DNA of 64,000 nt from Peltaster fructicola (taxonomy: Eukaryota; Ascomycota; Dothideomycetes): assembly GCA_001592805.2 (NCBI GenBank), contig CP051139.1:3410001-3474000 (forward strand), written 5' to 3'. The notes beneath the pieces are model-generated. The model was not told the origin of the DNA. It saw nothing but the letters and a program-made list of their open reading frames with translations, and did no database searches. Below are positions 1-9,846 of the stretch, piece by piece (position 1 is the first letter of the stretch; every line of letters starts with the position of its first letter). The position numbers and the translations under genes are program-made.

Positions 1-637
1 GGTGGGTACATATGAGCAATGCTTGGATTTCGAGACGCGAGTGGTGAAGGGAGTACGCTGTTACCAAGCGCGCTGATGGTACTCATGTACGACAGTGAGC
101 GTGTAGAAAGAACCGACTCATGCCATCGAGTTATTTCTGTTGGTGCAAGTGATGGAGGTTGTTCCGCCATATGCGTATGCGCATAGGCTTGCGATCGCTG
201 TGAAACGTAGACGATAGGTGTGGCGGGTAGCTTGCAAGGTATCCGATCAATGTAACGGCGATGTTGATGTGGTGGAACAGAGGCAGTGGCTGGAGAAAGC
301 TCGGGTTTCGTTTGAGATTCACTTTGACTTCGTCCTTCCTGGTTAGAACTTGAGTGCACGACATATACTATGAGAAGCCTACCATCCATGATGAAGTGCA
401 GTGCTATCGGGAAGAGGAACCCAGCACGACATATGAGAGCAGAAGTATGAGTTGCGAGCCCAGCACTGCGCCGATACAGGTCTGTATAAATGTGAACCGT
501 GTCTTTGTACCCGCCCCTGACCCAGACCCAATCTGACGCCCAGTGCTTTCGCAAGACTGCCTTGATGGAGCAGCATGAATCTATCTATGCAAGCCGACCG
601 CGCCCAGAGGCTGTTCTCTTCCTTCAACCTGGGTGAA
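1..637. other. Gene-free left edge
   Basis: No reading frame here has recognisable protein character. Short open frames exist on both strands but overlap each other and show no family motif. The stretch leads into the minisatellite behind the C2H2 gene. I see no RNA gene. Confidence 0.5.
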
Positions 638-672
638 CACGAGCACCTTCCCATCGACCAACACGAGGGTCC

Positions 673-881
673 GCATGAGCACGAGCATGCATCAGTCTTC
701 CAGGAGTCCACCATGTCCTGCATGACCACGAGCATGCACCAGTCCGTCATAAGTTCACCATATCTTGCATGACCACGAGCATGCTACCACCATCTCCCTC
801 AGTGCGACAAGATCCTGCATGATCACGAGCATGCTATCACAAGTTATGGGTCGACGTGGCCCTGCACGTCACGAGCGTGCT
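673..881. repeat. 47-bp minisatellite, five units, each with a short inverted repeat
   Basis: Five units start at 673, 720, 767, 817 and 864, giving spacings of 47, 47, 50 and 47 bp. Each begins with a conserved core of GCATG, eight bases and CATGC, so the two arms are reverse complements around a loop containing CACGAG. In the last unit both arms change together, to GCACG and CGTGC, and pairing is kept. Isolated CACGAG copies at 638 and 662 may be decayed units. The period is not a multiple of three, so a coding repeat is unlikely. The array lies just past the stop of the minus-strand C2H2 gene, probably in its 3' UTR or terminator region. Confidence 0.8.
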
Positions 882-894
882 GTTCATGTCGTCC

Positions 895-2364
895 TCAATG
901 GTGGGCGATGTAATCGAGGAGCGAATAGGCCATTCCTGAGTACTCTCCAAAATCCACGTTTGTGCTGAGACCTGTTGCTGCTGAATGCGTTGGTGGGAGG
1001 AAGGTTGACGCTGCCAGTGATTCCCCAAAGTCCATGGTTGTGGTGGTCCCCGTTAGTGCTGAGCTTGCAGACGCAACGAAGGACGACGCTGCCGATGATG
1101 ATGCCGATGTCGTTGCAGCTGAGGACGCTGCAAACAACGATGTCGTCTGGGAGTTACTGCTGGCGGTACCGAGGGCATCTGCTGATGCTTCCATCTCTTC
1201 GCGCTCCGATGCCGTCCTCTTCTTACCCTTGCCCTTGCCTTTAAGCGGCTTGCATAGGTCTTCTGCACGACCAGGCAGGTTCTCGCGGCCAACAATCAGT
1301 CTGTTGGACACTGGGCCATGCTCCTTCATGGCAAAAGTATCGGCCAGCTCCTCCCTGGTCGTAGGAGCTGGGTGGTTGAACTTTGGCAGAGTTCGGTCGT
1401 GCTCGTGCAGCCACTGCTTGTTGTCGCCACGTAAGTGCGACTTGAGGTCGCGCTGTCGGTTGAAGAGCTTCCCACAGCCCTCACATGCGAAATTGCCCCG
1501 TCCAGGAGGGAAAAGCTGGTGCTCGATGCACATATGAACGATGAGTCCTTCACTGCTGGTGTGAGGACCCTTCTTCTCGCAGCCGAAGCGACACCAGTAC
1601 TGGGTCGGCTTCTTCTTCTCGTGATCTGCCAGCTTTGGGCGCCCACGACCACGCTTTGCTGGGACGGCAGAACTGCTTTCCTCCGGTGTGTCGTCAACAC
1701 TGGAGGCCCCAGGAGCATTGGCGTGCTCAAGAGCTGGAACGACGAAAGTGCTTTCCTCTAGTGCGTCGTCAACACTAGAGGCTCCAGGAGCGCTGTATAG
1801 CTCGAGGAGTGCTGGATCGATGTATCGCTGCACCTCGGCGCCAGGAGCGTTGTTGAGCTCAAGGAGGGCAGGATTGATGTATCGCTCGACCGCAGCAGGC
1901 TGGTCGAACGCAAGACCTCGCAATGGAAGCACGAGGAGCGAGCGTTGACCGTTGACAGTCACCGAGGGTGCTGCCGGGTTGCCTGAGCTCAGTTGTGGTG
2001 AGAAGGCGACAAGAGAGGGCTCAGTCTCTCTGCCGCCAAATGTGAATATGTCGTCGAGTCCGAGGAACCCGTCGACGTTGTAACGGCCTTGATCCTCCAC
2101 CGCCGGCACCAGATTCTCCTGCATTCCCAATCCCTCCGGGCGGCCGTTATCCTCCGCTGCCACCATCAACCACCCTGCCTCCTGCTGTGCGTCCTGCACC
2201 CATCGTGGTGCCCCACTCTGGCCTTCATCCCCTGCCAGTAGCCAGTCTCCTATACTGACATCGTCGCCAACACCGTTGTCGAAGTCCCCAAAGTCTCCAA
2301 ACAATCCCTCCATGCCCCAGTCTGCCTCGACAGCTGGGATCTCGTTCATGTTTGTGAATGCCAT
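895..2364 (-). CDS. C2H2 zinc-finger protein with AT-hook, probable transcription factor
   Basis: This single-exon frame encodes about 489 residues from the first in-frame ATG. The N-terminus is acidic and rich in Gly, Asp and Phe, as in activation domains. Residues about 155-230 hold two internal duplications: RYI(N/D)PALLEL appears twice, and APGASSVDD appears twice. A GRGRPK AT-hook follows at about 237-243. Next come two Cys/His fingers, one starting CRFGC with a distal HMCIEH (about 258-280) and a more regular one starting CEGCGK (about 292-325). The C-terminal third is Ser/Thr/Ala-rich. AT-hook plus C2H2 fingers points to a DNA-binding nuclear protein, but I do not recognise a named orthologue. 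The 47-bp minisatellite lies directly downstream. Confidence 0.75.
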   Translation of the reverse strand: MAFTNMNEIPAVEADWGMEGLFGDFGDFDNGVGDDVSIGDWLLAGDEGQSGAPRWVQDAQQEAGWLMVAAEDNGRPEGLGMQENLVPAVEDQGRYNVDGFLGLDDIFTFGGRETEPSLVAFSPQLSSGNPAAPSVTVNGQRSLLVLPLRGLAFDQPAAVERYINPALLELNNAPGAEVQRYIDPALLELYSAPGASSVDDALEESTFVVPALEHANAPGASSVDDTPEESSSAVPAKRGRGRPKLADHEKKKPTQYWCRFGCEKKGPHTSSEGLIVHMCIEHQLFPPGRGNFACEGCGKLFNRQRDLKSHLRGDNKQWLHEHDRTLPKFNHPAPTTREELADTFAMKEHGPVSNRLIVGRENLPGRAEDLCKPLKGKGKGKKRTASEREEMEASADALGTASSNSQTTSLFAASSAATTSASSSAASSFVASASSALTGTTTTMDFGESLAASTFLPPTHSAATGLSTNVDFGEYSGMAYSLLDYIAHH

Positions 2365-3862
2365 CTTGCCAGAGGATGACAACTCTGTAGACAGCGAAAA
2401 GTAGATATGTAATGAGTTCGATGAGATTGTATGTGTGCTTTGTGTGTAAAGATTGCAAGTGAAAGAGTTGATGTTGTGCTTCAGTTGCGTTCTTGGGAAT
2501 CAACAGAAAGGAAGGGAAATACTTATCGCTGCCATAAGGACCCTCTGAAGAGCATTGGCTTCTGGTGAGGAGCGGAGAGACACGAGAAACAGCTGTTGAG
2601 GCTGTCCTTCCATGGTTCAACAGCATCCATATGCGTGGAAGGTCTGGTGAAGAGCATACGCAACGCCTGTACTTGGGCCATTGAGTAGAGGGGAAACTGC
2701 ACATCCCTCATCATCCAGAAGGGAGGGCACCGCTTTTTATACGGTATCGAAGGCAGCACGTCCACTGATGTAGAACGAAAGCTGCAAGCAGATAAAGCTG
2801 TGATTCTCCAGCCTCTAGCGCACTCGTCAATGAGTTCAGAAGACCCTTGTGGGCCACCGAGGTGGCTTCTGAGGGTGATAGCCACGATCGTCTGATCAAG
2901 GTACGATCGGACATGATCTATACGGGGACCCCCGCGATTGCCTGACCAAGATATGACCCGCCGGTATCACTATAAAGGTACCCACGATCATCTTATAGCG
3001 TTTCCTGGATGCGGGGGCCATTGAGTCTCATTTGTGGATGACGATGATCGATGTATAACAGTGGTCCACGGTAGCACCAGGACCCTTGGCATGACAGCAA
3101 ATCTGGAGGCGATCTCGAGAGCAAGTTTGGTTGCGCTTTGGCTTCACTGTGGCTTCGGCTTCGAGGTACAGAAGGTCGTTGTCAACCCGGCAGGGTCTGA
3201 GGATAGCGCGAGAACAGCAAGGCAGCTTGAAGGCCGCAAACAGCATGGTTTGATGACCTTGTGGTCTACTTCTGCACAGGCTGGCGACTGTGTGAGGAGT
3301 ATATGGTCGAAGCCATGTTCATTCTTTTGTGTTGGGCAGCATGGACCACGACTCGAGCAGGGACTTTCGAAGTACGTTGAATGAGTGTGTACGCTTGCTT
3401 GCCGCAACCGATCGAAGCATCAGAAGCAGAGATATATCTGATCTGTGAGGTTACTGTGACCAGAAGCATCGGATCCTGCATGCTGAATCTGCGAAAAGGG
3501 TGAGCAGCGAGCACCAAGTAGGTCCACAGGTGAAATCAGCTCAGTACTTCTCTCCTGCAAACTCCGCAGCTATCGCGCTGTCGACTGCTTGACTTAACAG
3601 CATTCATGTCTGGCACTCGTCAGCTTGCTCACAGAGCAGAGCTGAGCAAGGCACAAGTGATGTTAATGAAGTGTTGTCGAGAAGGCACGCGAGTTCCAAG
3701 ATCTCATGTGCGGCATCTCGGCAGCCTATCCATTCTGTCGGTGCTGCGCGTGCGAAATCATGCACGCAAATCTGATTAGATAAGATAAGATTTGATTCAC
3801 ATTTCCAATGCTCTGAATACCTGCTAAACCAAGCATTTTGTCTTGCTCTGCACTCACTTACA
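2365..3862. other. Intergenic region between the divergent C2H2 and PUS7 genes
   Basis: These 1.5 kb lie between two divergently transcribed genes and should hold both promoters. Open frames here are short and mutually overlapping, with no family motif. The only structure I see is the degenerate 50-bp repeat at 2882-3031. Confidence 0.5.
2882..3031. repeat. Degenerate 50-bp tandem repeat, about three units
   Basis: Units start at 2882, 2932 and 2982, exactly 50 bp apart, with the shared start CC(A/G)CGAT. Over their first 27 bases, units one and two agree at 20 positions, and all seven differences are transitions. The third unit is recognisable only over its first 12 or so bases. The array is intergenic. 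Confidence 0.45.
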
Positions 3863-6106
3863 ATGTCGCATGAAGGCACAACAGATGAAACAAAGTCGCA
3901 GCAAGTAACGACTCGAGTCTCCGAGCCTGTCTCTAACGACTCACGTGCAAGACACCAGCAAGAAGAACAAGAGCGAGCTGTAGGCATCACGAGCTTCGCG
4001 TCCAAAGATGTGTACAATCTGCAGTGTATCTTCAAGCAGCGATACACAGACTTCCAAGTCAACGAGATTCTGCTGTCTGGCGAAGTGCTACATCTGACAG
4101 AACTTGCTGAAGCACCAGACAAGAAGCAGAAGCAAGAGAAGACCGTGAAGCCCGCCAACACGACCGAAATTTCAGAAGCCAATCGAACACTTAAGAGGAG
4201 TGCTGAAGACGAGGATGAAACCATATCGAAGAAACAGAAGACTGATGTTGCAACGTCTGGGCGAGAGATTGACGTCGCTGTGCCAGTAAAAGTAGAGATC
4301 TCTGACACTGACATGCAGATGCTCAAAGAGCTCTTTGGAGAAAACACCACGACTGAGATTGTCAAATTGTATACCGCAGTCCTAACACATCCAACACGGA
4401 AGCCCCGAGTTCACGCGACAGTCAAGACCGAAGTCATCGAGTCGAAATCCACCCGAACACAGGCTCACGGCGCCATACGCAACATCTTCCAATCAAAGCT
4501 AGAGACAGCAACATCACAGGAAGAGCCCGGTAGGATGACGGTACGAGCAGCGCCACCGAAATCGGATAAGCAGACGAATGGTCGAGAACACAACAAAAGC
4601 AAGGATGGCGTCAAGAAAGGACGGTTCCTTTGGCAAGAGCTTGGCGGCGAATATCTCCACTTCACGCTGTACAAAGAGAATAAAGATACTATGGAGGTCC
4701 TATACTTCATAGCATCTCAGCTCAAGATGGGCATCAATTCTTTCGGATTCGCTGGCACGAAGGACCGTCGAGGTGTCACGGTACAGAGAGTCTCGGCATA
4801 TCGCGTGCAGAAAGAGCGGCTGCTACATCTAACGAGGCTTGCTCGAGGGTGGAGGATTGGTAACTTTGAGTACAAACCTTCTGGTCTTGAACTTGCTCAG
4901 CTCGGTGGCAACGAGTTCGTCATCACATTGCGGGATTGTCGTATGACCGGGCATGATAACTCATCAGCACAAGACAAGCTCAAGAAGATTGAACAGACTG
5001 TGTCGCAAGCGGCTTCCGACCTCGGAAAGAATGGGTACATCAACTACTATGGGTTACAGCGGTTCGGCAGCTATCAGACAGGCACACACATCGTCGGCAT
5101 GAAGATACTGCAGAACGATCTAGAGGGCGCCATTGACAGCATTCTAGCATACGATCCTGCAGTATTGCCACAGAATCACGACGACACAACCGCAGCTACG
5201 ATTCCCAAGGATGATATCGATCGAGCTGAGGCGATACGCATCTGGCAGGAGACGCACGACGCAAGCCGGGTGCGGGATCGCATGCCGAAGAGATTTCAAG
5301 CTGAAAGCAATATCATCCAATGGCTTGGTCGAAAGTCGAACGGACATAAGCAGGACAAGGACTGGCAGGGTGCGTTGATGTGCATCCAGCGCAACTTGAG
5401 GCTCATGTACGTTCATGCCTACCAGAGTTTAGTCTGGAACAATGCTGCTGTCAAACGTCGAGAGTTATATGGCGACAAGGTCGTTGAGGGTGACCTAGTC
5501 GTCATTGGTGACAAAGCAGATGATTTCCAGAAACCGGAAGACAAGACTGACCAGGACGGCGAAGAAGTTGTTCATCCTAGTGCCAGTGAGGAAGAAGGAC
5601 CAGGGGAAGATGCATTCATTCGCGCACGACCTCTGAGCAAGGAGGAAGCTGACAGCGGCCGATGGGACATCTTCGACGTTGTCTTGCCGCAGCCTGGTTG
5701 GGATGTAGTATATCCCTCGAACGAGGTCGGCAAGTTCTATAAAGACTTCATGGGCAGTGAAGAAGGCGGTCGTCTGGATCCCAACGATATGCGGCGCAAG
5801 TGGAAGGACGCTAGTCTATCGGGCAGCTACCGCAAGCTGATGTCTCGGCCGCTCAATGGCAAGGTCGAGGTGACGACACACCTATACAGAGGCGAAGAGC
5901 AGGTTGCTGAGACTGATCTCGATCGTCTGCGCAAGCAAGAGGTTCAAGATGAGACTGCTCAAGGTGAGGAGAAGGTCGCTGTTGTGCTGAAATTGCAGCT
6001 GGGAAAGAGCCAGTATGCTACAATGGCATTACGAGAGCTGAGCAAAGGCGGTGCTGTAGCCTATAGACCTGAGTTCTCTGCTGATAGAGGCCGAGCGATT
6101 CAGTAA
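3863..6106 (+). CDS. PUS7: tRNA/mRNA pseudouridine synthase Pus7 (TruD family)
   Basis: An intronless gene of 747 residues. Pus7 converts uridine to pseudouridine in tRNAs, U2 snRNA and mRNAs. The TruD signature GFAGTKDRRG lies at about residues 294-303, and the Asp in TKDRR is the family's catalytic residue. A second conserved block, YYGLQRFGS, is near residue 395. The region at about 430-610 corresponds to the variable TRUD insertion and contains an acidic stretch. The N-terminal 230 residues are charged, with a putative basic nuclear signal (KKQK) near residue 130. Length fits fungal Pus7. The neighbouring SRPBCC gene begins 155 bp downstream on the same strand. Confidence 0.95.
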   Translation: MSHEGTTDETKSQQVTTRVSEPVSNDSRARHQQEEQERAVGITSFASKDVYNLQCIFKQRYTDFQVNEILLSGEVLHLTELAEAPDKKQKQEKTVKPANTTEISEANRTLKRSAEDEDETISKKQKTDVATSGREIDVAVPVKVEISDTDMQMLKELFGENTTTEIVKLYTAVLTHPTRKPRVHATVKTEVIESKSTRTQAHGAIRNIFQSKLETATSQEEPGRMTVRAAPPKSDKQTNGREHNKSKDGVKKGRFLWQELGGEYLHFTLYKENKDTMEVLYFIASQLKMGINSFGFAGTKDRRGVTVQRVSAYRVQKERLLHLTRLARGWRIGNFEYKPSGLELAQLGGNEFVITLRDCRMTGHDNSSAQDKLKKIEQTVSQAASDLGKNGYINYYGLQRFGSYQTGTHIVGMKILQNDLEGAIDSILAYDPAVLPQNHDDTTAATIPKDDIDRAEAIRIWQETHDASRVRDRMPKRFQAESNIIQWLGRKSNGHKQDKDWQGALMCIQRNLRLMYVHAYQSLVWNNAAVKRRELYGDKVVEGDLVVIGDKADDFQKPEDKTDQDGEEVVHPSASEEEGPGEDAFIRARPLSKEEADSGRWDIFDVVLPQPGWDVVYPSNEVGKFYKDFMGSEEGGRLDPNDMRRKWKDASLSGSYRKLMSRPLNGKVEVTTHLYRGEEQVAETDLDRLRKQEVQDETAQGEEKVAVVLKLQLGKSQYATMALRELSKGGAVAYRPEFSADRGRAIQ

Positions 6107-6261
6107 TGGCGCTTCTGATAGACCCTGTATACATGTAGTCTATCAATGGCCCCACCAATGACGAAAGAGCCTCAAAAGCAGTATCAACCAGAGTCGTTTG
6201 CATTCTTGTCTTCCTTATCAAATCTTTGCAACCTTCACAGATCAATAGACAGCACGCAATC

Positions 6262-6814
6262 ATGTCTCAAAGCACTTCCATTCCCACCTCGACCTCCGTC
6301 GTTGAATCGGCCGTCATCAAGGCACCATTCAGCCAGGTGTGGCACCATATCAAGCTCCAGGACTTCTCGAAGTTCTGGTCCGCTCTCAAGTCTAGCGAAG
6401 TCGTGAAGGGAGCATCAGAGGAGACTGACATCGTCAAATGGACCTTCACTGATGGTACTGTCCTTGAGGTCAAGCAGGAGGAGCACTCAGTAAGGACGTC
6501 CAGATGACTTTTACATATGCTGACCCTGCAGACCATCAACCACTACATCACATACTCTGTGATCTCCTCACAGCCAGCTCTGTCATACACCAGCGTTCTA
6601 TCCACCATTAGAGCATACGCCATTACTTCTGGCGAGCTTGAGGGCAGCACCTTCGTTGAGTGGTCTGGTCACTTCAGCAGCGACGCAGATGCTGGTATGT
6701 ACACATATACTATGCCTTTCCAAAATCTAACATTGTCCAGGTGTCATTCAGGATGCCAAGTTCAAGCGTCGTGAGGCTCTGGCTGATCTTGCAAAGGCTG
6801 CAGCAAAGAAGTAG
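6262..6814 (+). CDS. SRPBCC (Bet v1-like) small protein, three exons
   Basis: I assemble exons 6262-6489, 6532-6694 and 6741-6814, encoding 154 residues. The introns are 42 and 46 bp with GT..AG ends and keep the frame. The protein reads as a START/Bet v1-like polyketide-cyclase-type fold. It starts with an ESAVIKAP first strand and 'FSQVW' helix and has a VEWSGHF strand near residue 125. The basic C-terminal helix ends in LAKAAAKK. Such proteins bind hydrophobic ligands, but this one shows no catalytic signature, so its ligand is unknown. The ATG at 6262 was chosen because the fold begins shortly after it. No signal peptide is visible. Confidence 0.85.
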
Positions 6815-8777
6815 AGATGGCGCAAATGGTGGCCATTCTCAAGGGCATGTTGTTCAGTCAGTGTGGCTCATCGCCATGGACGTCTTGTGCTGCCATGTCG
6901 AACATGACAGAGCGAATCGATATATCGAAGCGTATCATACCCTGCCCAGTATACACCCATTGAGACGGACCACGATTGCAACTGTATAGCGACAGCATGC
7001 ACAACATACTTGCATCGTACAGATTACCTTGGCACTTCAGTCATCTCATCATTTATCTTTGATTACAAAGTGTCGCTCAAGTTATGCTCTGGTCTCGACA
7101 GCAGCAACACAATGTCCGCCAGCGATTAGATGCAATATGGCTAGTCATGATGAACCTGTCACTTAGAGAGGTTCGCCATTGTTCGTCATTCACGTCCCAA
7201 TCACAGCCTGCTCAGATGATGCTGGCGTCACTCCAACGACGAAGCTCAAGGATTTGCGTTTGACACACTGAGGATTGAATCATGTCTCGAGATCTGGCAG
7301 TGTCATTGCATTATGACGGTGATGGGTGGTGCTTAGCAGCAATCGATGTAAATACATCTCGTCCACGAGTCTGTTGTCCTGGACCACCACTCAACAACAA
7401 AGGCGACTTAGCTTAGACCTGGATCGGCCACTGATGAAGGCTAGCCGTATGGCTGATCAATGGCGATCTCAAGTCGCGAGAAGAAGCCTTGCAAGCTGGA
7501 GATCCGATTTCAAGCTGGAATTGAGACGAGTCCGAAGGTCATGATGCGAAGGGACGTCTTGCATTTGTTTAGTCTTATTTCTGGAGCTCTCGATATACTC
7601 CCTCATAAACGGATGCTCAGAAGACTCGACTGAAGTCGTAACGACCACTTCAGCGAACCGTGAAAGCTTTGCTAAGTCTGATTGTTCATCCGGTGCTACG
7701 GCGATGCTGGATGTTGGCGCCTCATTGCAGGCAATCCATGAGCAGCTGTCTGTGCTAGGATACGAGCCTTTCGGGCGATCGTGTGCCGAGCTACTGTTCT
7801 CTGATCCATGGTCGCGGACGGTCTCGAGGTCAATGTGTTTGCGATCTTGCATCGCTGTAAGTGTTGAACTTAGCTGTCAGAGAATCGGCGCAATAGCCGC
7901 GGAGCTTAGAGTGGCAAGACCCAAGGTCACGTCGAGCTGGTATCGCAACGGAGACTTGCTACGCTGATGGGACAGAGGCCTGCAAGCATGCCTCGACGTT
8001 GTCTCAAGGATGTTTGTTGTGAAAGAAGCGTGCTTCGACTGCTGGCATGGATTGGGCCTAGCGTAGAAGGGTATTTGCGCTATCGACGACGCCAAGCCAT
8101 GGATGTACAGAGCACCATGTGATTGCTTCGACAGTCCTCTTTATGCTCTCACTTCTCTACCAGAGGTCTTCTCAATGCCAAAGCTTCGAACGTACAGCCA
8201 GTCATCGCTATCCTTGTTGAACATGCACCATTGTGTTGGTACTGCACGTTTCGTTGAGTGCTCATTCGCGAGACAGGGGCCTCTGATTCAGTAGCGAAGC
8301 CAGGCATTTTGTCATGTCCACCACCAGGGACCATGCAAGCAGCCTGGTCAGCGAAGGAGTGAGCTCGGCGTACAAGCAGTGCCAAGCTGCTATCTCCTCA
8401 GTGATGTGGCCAGCCTTGCAGCAACACGCCTGCATTATTGGACCTTGCCAACTCTGCTAGAGCACTTCTTGGCGTTGACCATGATTTGCCGTTGATCCTT
8501 GAGATCGAATGGTAGGACAGAACAAGTTACGCTGATGAGCAGGATCCCCAGCAGCGTGAGAATGTAGATTGACGAGACACCTCTAGCTGACAAATCAGAA
8601 TACGTCAACGTTACATGCCTGCGCTCTGCCTTTCACAGGGACGACATCGACTCATCCACAGACGACCATTGCCGCCAGTCCAGCTGCTCAAACGTATTTT
8701 CAGGCCGATCTTGAACCGGCGAAGCACCTTTATAGGTTTCAGAGGCATCACTTCTCCTGACCTGCAGTGCAGCAATC
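6815..8777. other. Gene-poor stretch of about 2 kb
   Basis: Several open frames of 60-130 codons occur on both strands. They overlap one another, lack family motifs and show no convincing splice-linked partners. The longest is minus strand 7469-7852 (127 codons) and is not supported. I see no repeat or RNA gene. Confidence 0.45.
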
Positions 8778-9287
8778 ATGTCCGACACCACCAAAAGCAT
8801 CACCATGCGAGGATCGTGCGCATGCCATCGCATCACCTTCGAGACAACAGCGGCACCATCCGATGCTGGAAGTACAATCTGCCATTGCCTACCGTGTCGC
8901 AAGCTTAGTGGTGGTCTCTTTCAGGTCTTCACAGCAGTTCCGAGCAAGGAAATACTCTGGCTCGATCACAAAGCTCACCTCCGCTTCGAAGGGCTACCCC
9001 TAGACAGCCTTGAGGGTATCAAACTCCTGCGGCTGAGCGACAAGGCTGATCGCGCTATGTGCACCGATTGTGGTAGCTGTTTGGCGATGAGATACGACCA
9101 TTGTCGGGAGAAAACATACCCAACTCTAGGCTCTATGGATCTTCAAGACATGCAGCCTGCCATACGCGACGTCCTGCGGCCTACTGAGGAGATCTTCTGC
9201 AAGGATCGAGTCTCATGGCTGTCGTTCGGACATTTGCAGCTCCGACAGTCCGACGGTATGCCCCCAGACATGCAGAAGCATATGTAG
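8778..9287 (+). CDS. CENP-V/GFA-domain protein (glutathione-dependent formaldehyde-activating-like)
   Basis: A single exon of 169 residues. The zinc-binding cysteines of the GFA fold are in order: CAC near residue 14, CHCLPC near 36-41, and CTDCGSC near 94-100. This matches the CxC, CxxC and CxxC layout of the family. The fold is best known from bacterial glutathione-dependent formaldehyde-activating enzyme, but most fungal members have unknown substrates, so 'GFA-like' is a fold assignment only. No targeting signal is evident. Nothing in the flanks points to a pathway. Confidence 0.9.
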   Translation: MSDTTKSITMRGSCACHRITFETTAAPSDAGSTICHCLPCRKLSGGLFQVFTAVPSKEILWLDHKAHLRFEGLPLDSLEGIKLLRLSDKADRAMCTDCGSCLAMRYDHCREKTYPTLGSMDLQDMQPAIRDVLRPTEEIFCKDRVSWLSFGHLQLRQSDGMPPDMQKHM

Positions 9288-9846
9288 TGAGACCCTGAGA
9301 TGCAGTCACATGTTGAAGCGCTAACAACAACCCATGGGGGAGCCGGGGTTGTAGCTTCGAAACCTACCACAAATTCAACCGCATATCACTTCGGATGTTG
9401 TCCCAGCAAGCTTTGTTGCGAAGGAACGATTGGCTTGTGACACCCTGGTCACTTTGCTGCAGCAGCATGCATGAGTCAATGTATGATGCAGTCGATATCA
9501 GGAGTGGTACCACCTGTCGAAACGTCCGAAGATACATATTCAATATGTCTCAGGACCTGCGCTAGAGTTGGTGGTGCCGACTTCTGAAATTAAGTCCAGT
9601 ATGAGATCAACTCATCTGACACAGACGCACATCGCAACACCACCTTTCCAGTTTCACCGCGGTGCATCGACGTAAAGATGCAGGGTGTCGTGATCAGCCG
9701 GGTGTCCGAGAGCAAATGTAGCTCTACGCCGAGTGCAATCATGATTCAATGGTAGGCCGATACATGGGATCAGTCTCGCAGGTATATGTATACTATGGCT
9801 CCCCGATTGGATCTCCTTCTACCCGACAACCTCTCAATCTGCAGTG
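9288..9846. other. Intergenic region upstream of the MFS gene
   Basis: No gene is supported in these 560 bp. It should hold the promoter of the MFS transporter. Confidence 0.5.

Noticed and set aside
575-772. Plus-strand frame through the minisatellite giving His/Glu-rich peptide
   Set aside because: The repeat period of 47 bp shifts frame in each unit, so the peptide is not repeated and not under coding selection.
962-1537. 191-codon plus-strand frame antisense to the C2H2 gene
   Set aside because: Mirror of Ser/Ala-rich coding sequence on the other strand; the minus-strand product has zinc fingers and an AT-hook.
3034-3384. 116-codon plus-strand open frame between the C2H2 and PUS7 genes
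   Set aside because: Overlapped by a minus-strand frame of similar length, no family motif, and composition unlike the neighbouring genes.
7469-7852. 127-codon minus-strand frame in a gene-poor stretch
   Set aside because: No recognisable domain, no splice partners, and an overlapping plus-strand frame.
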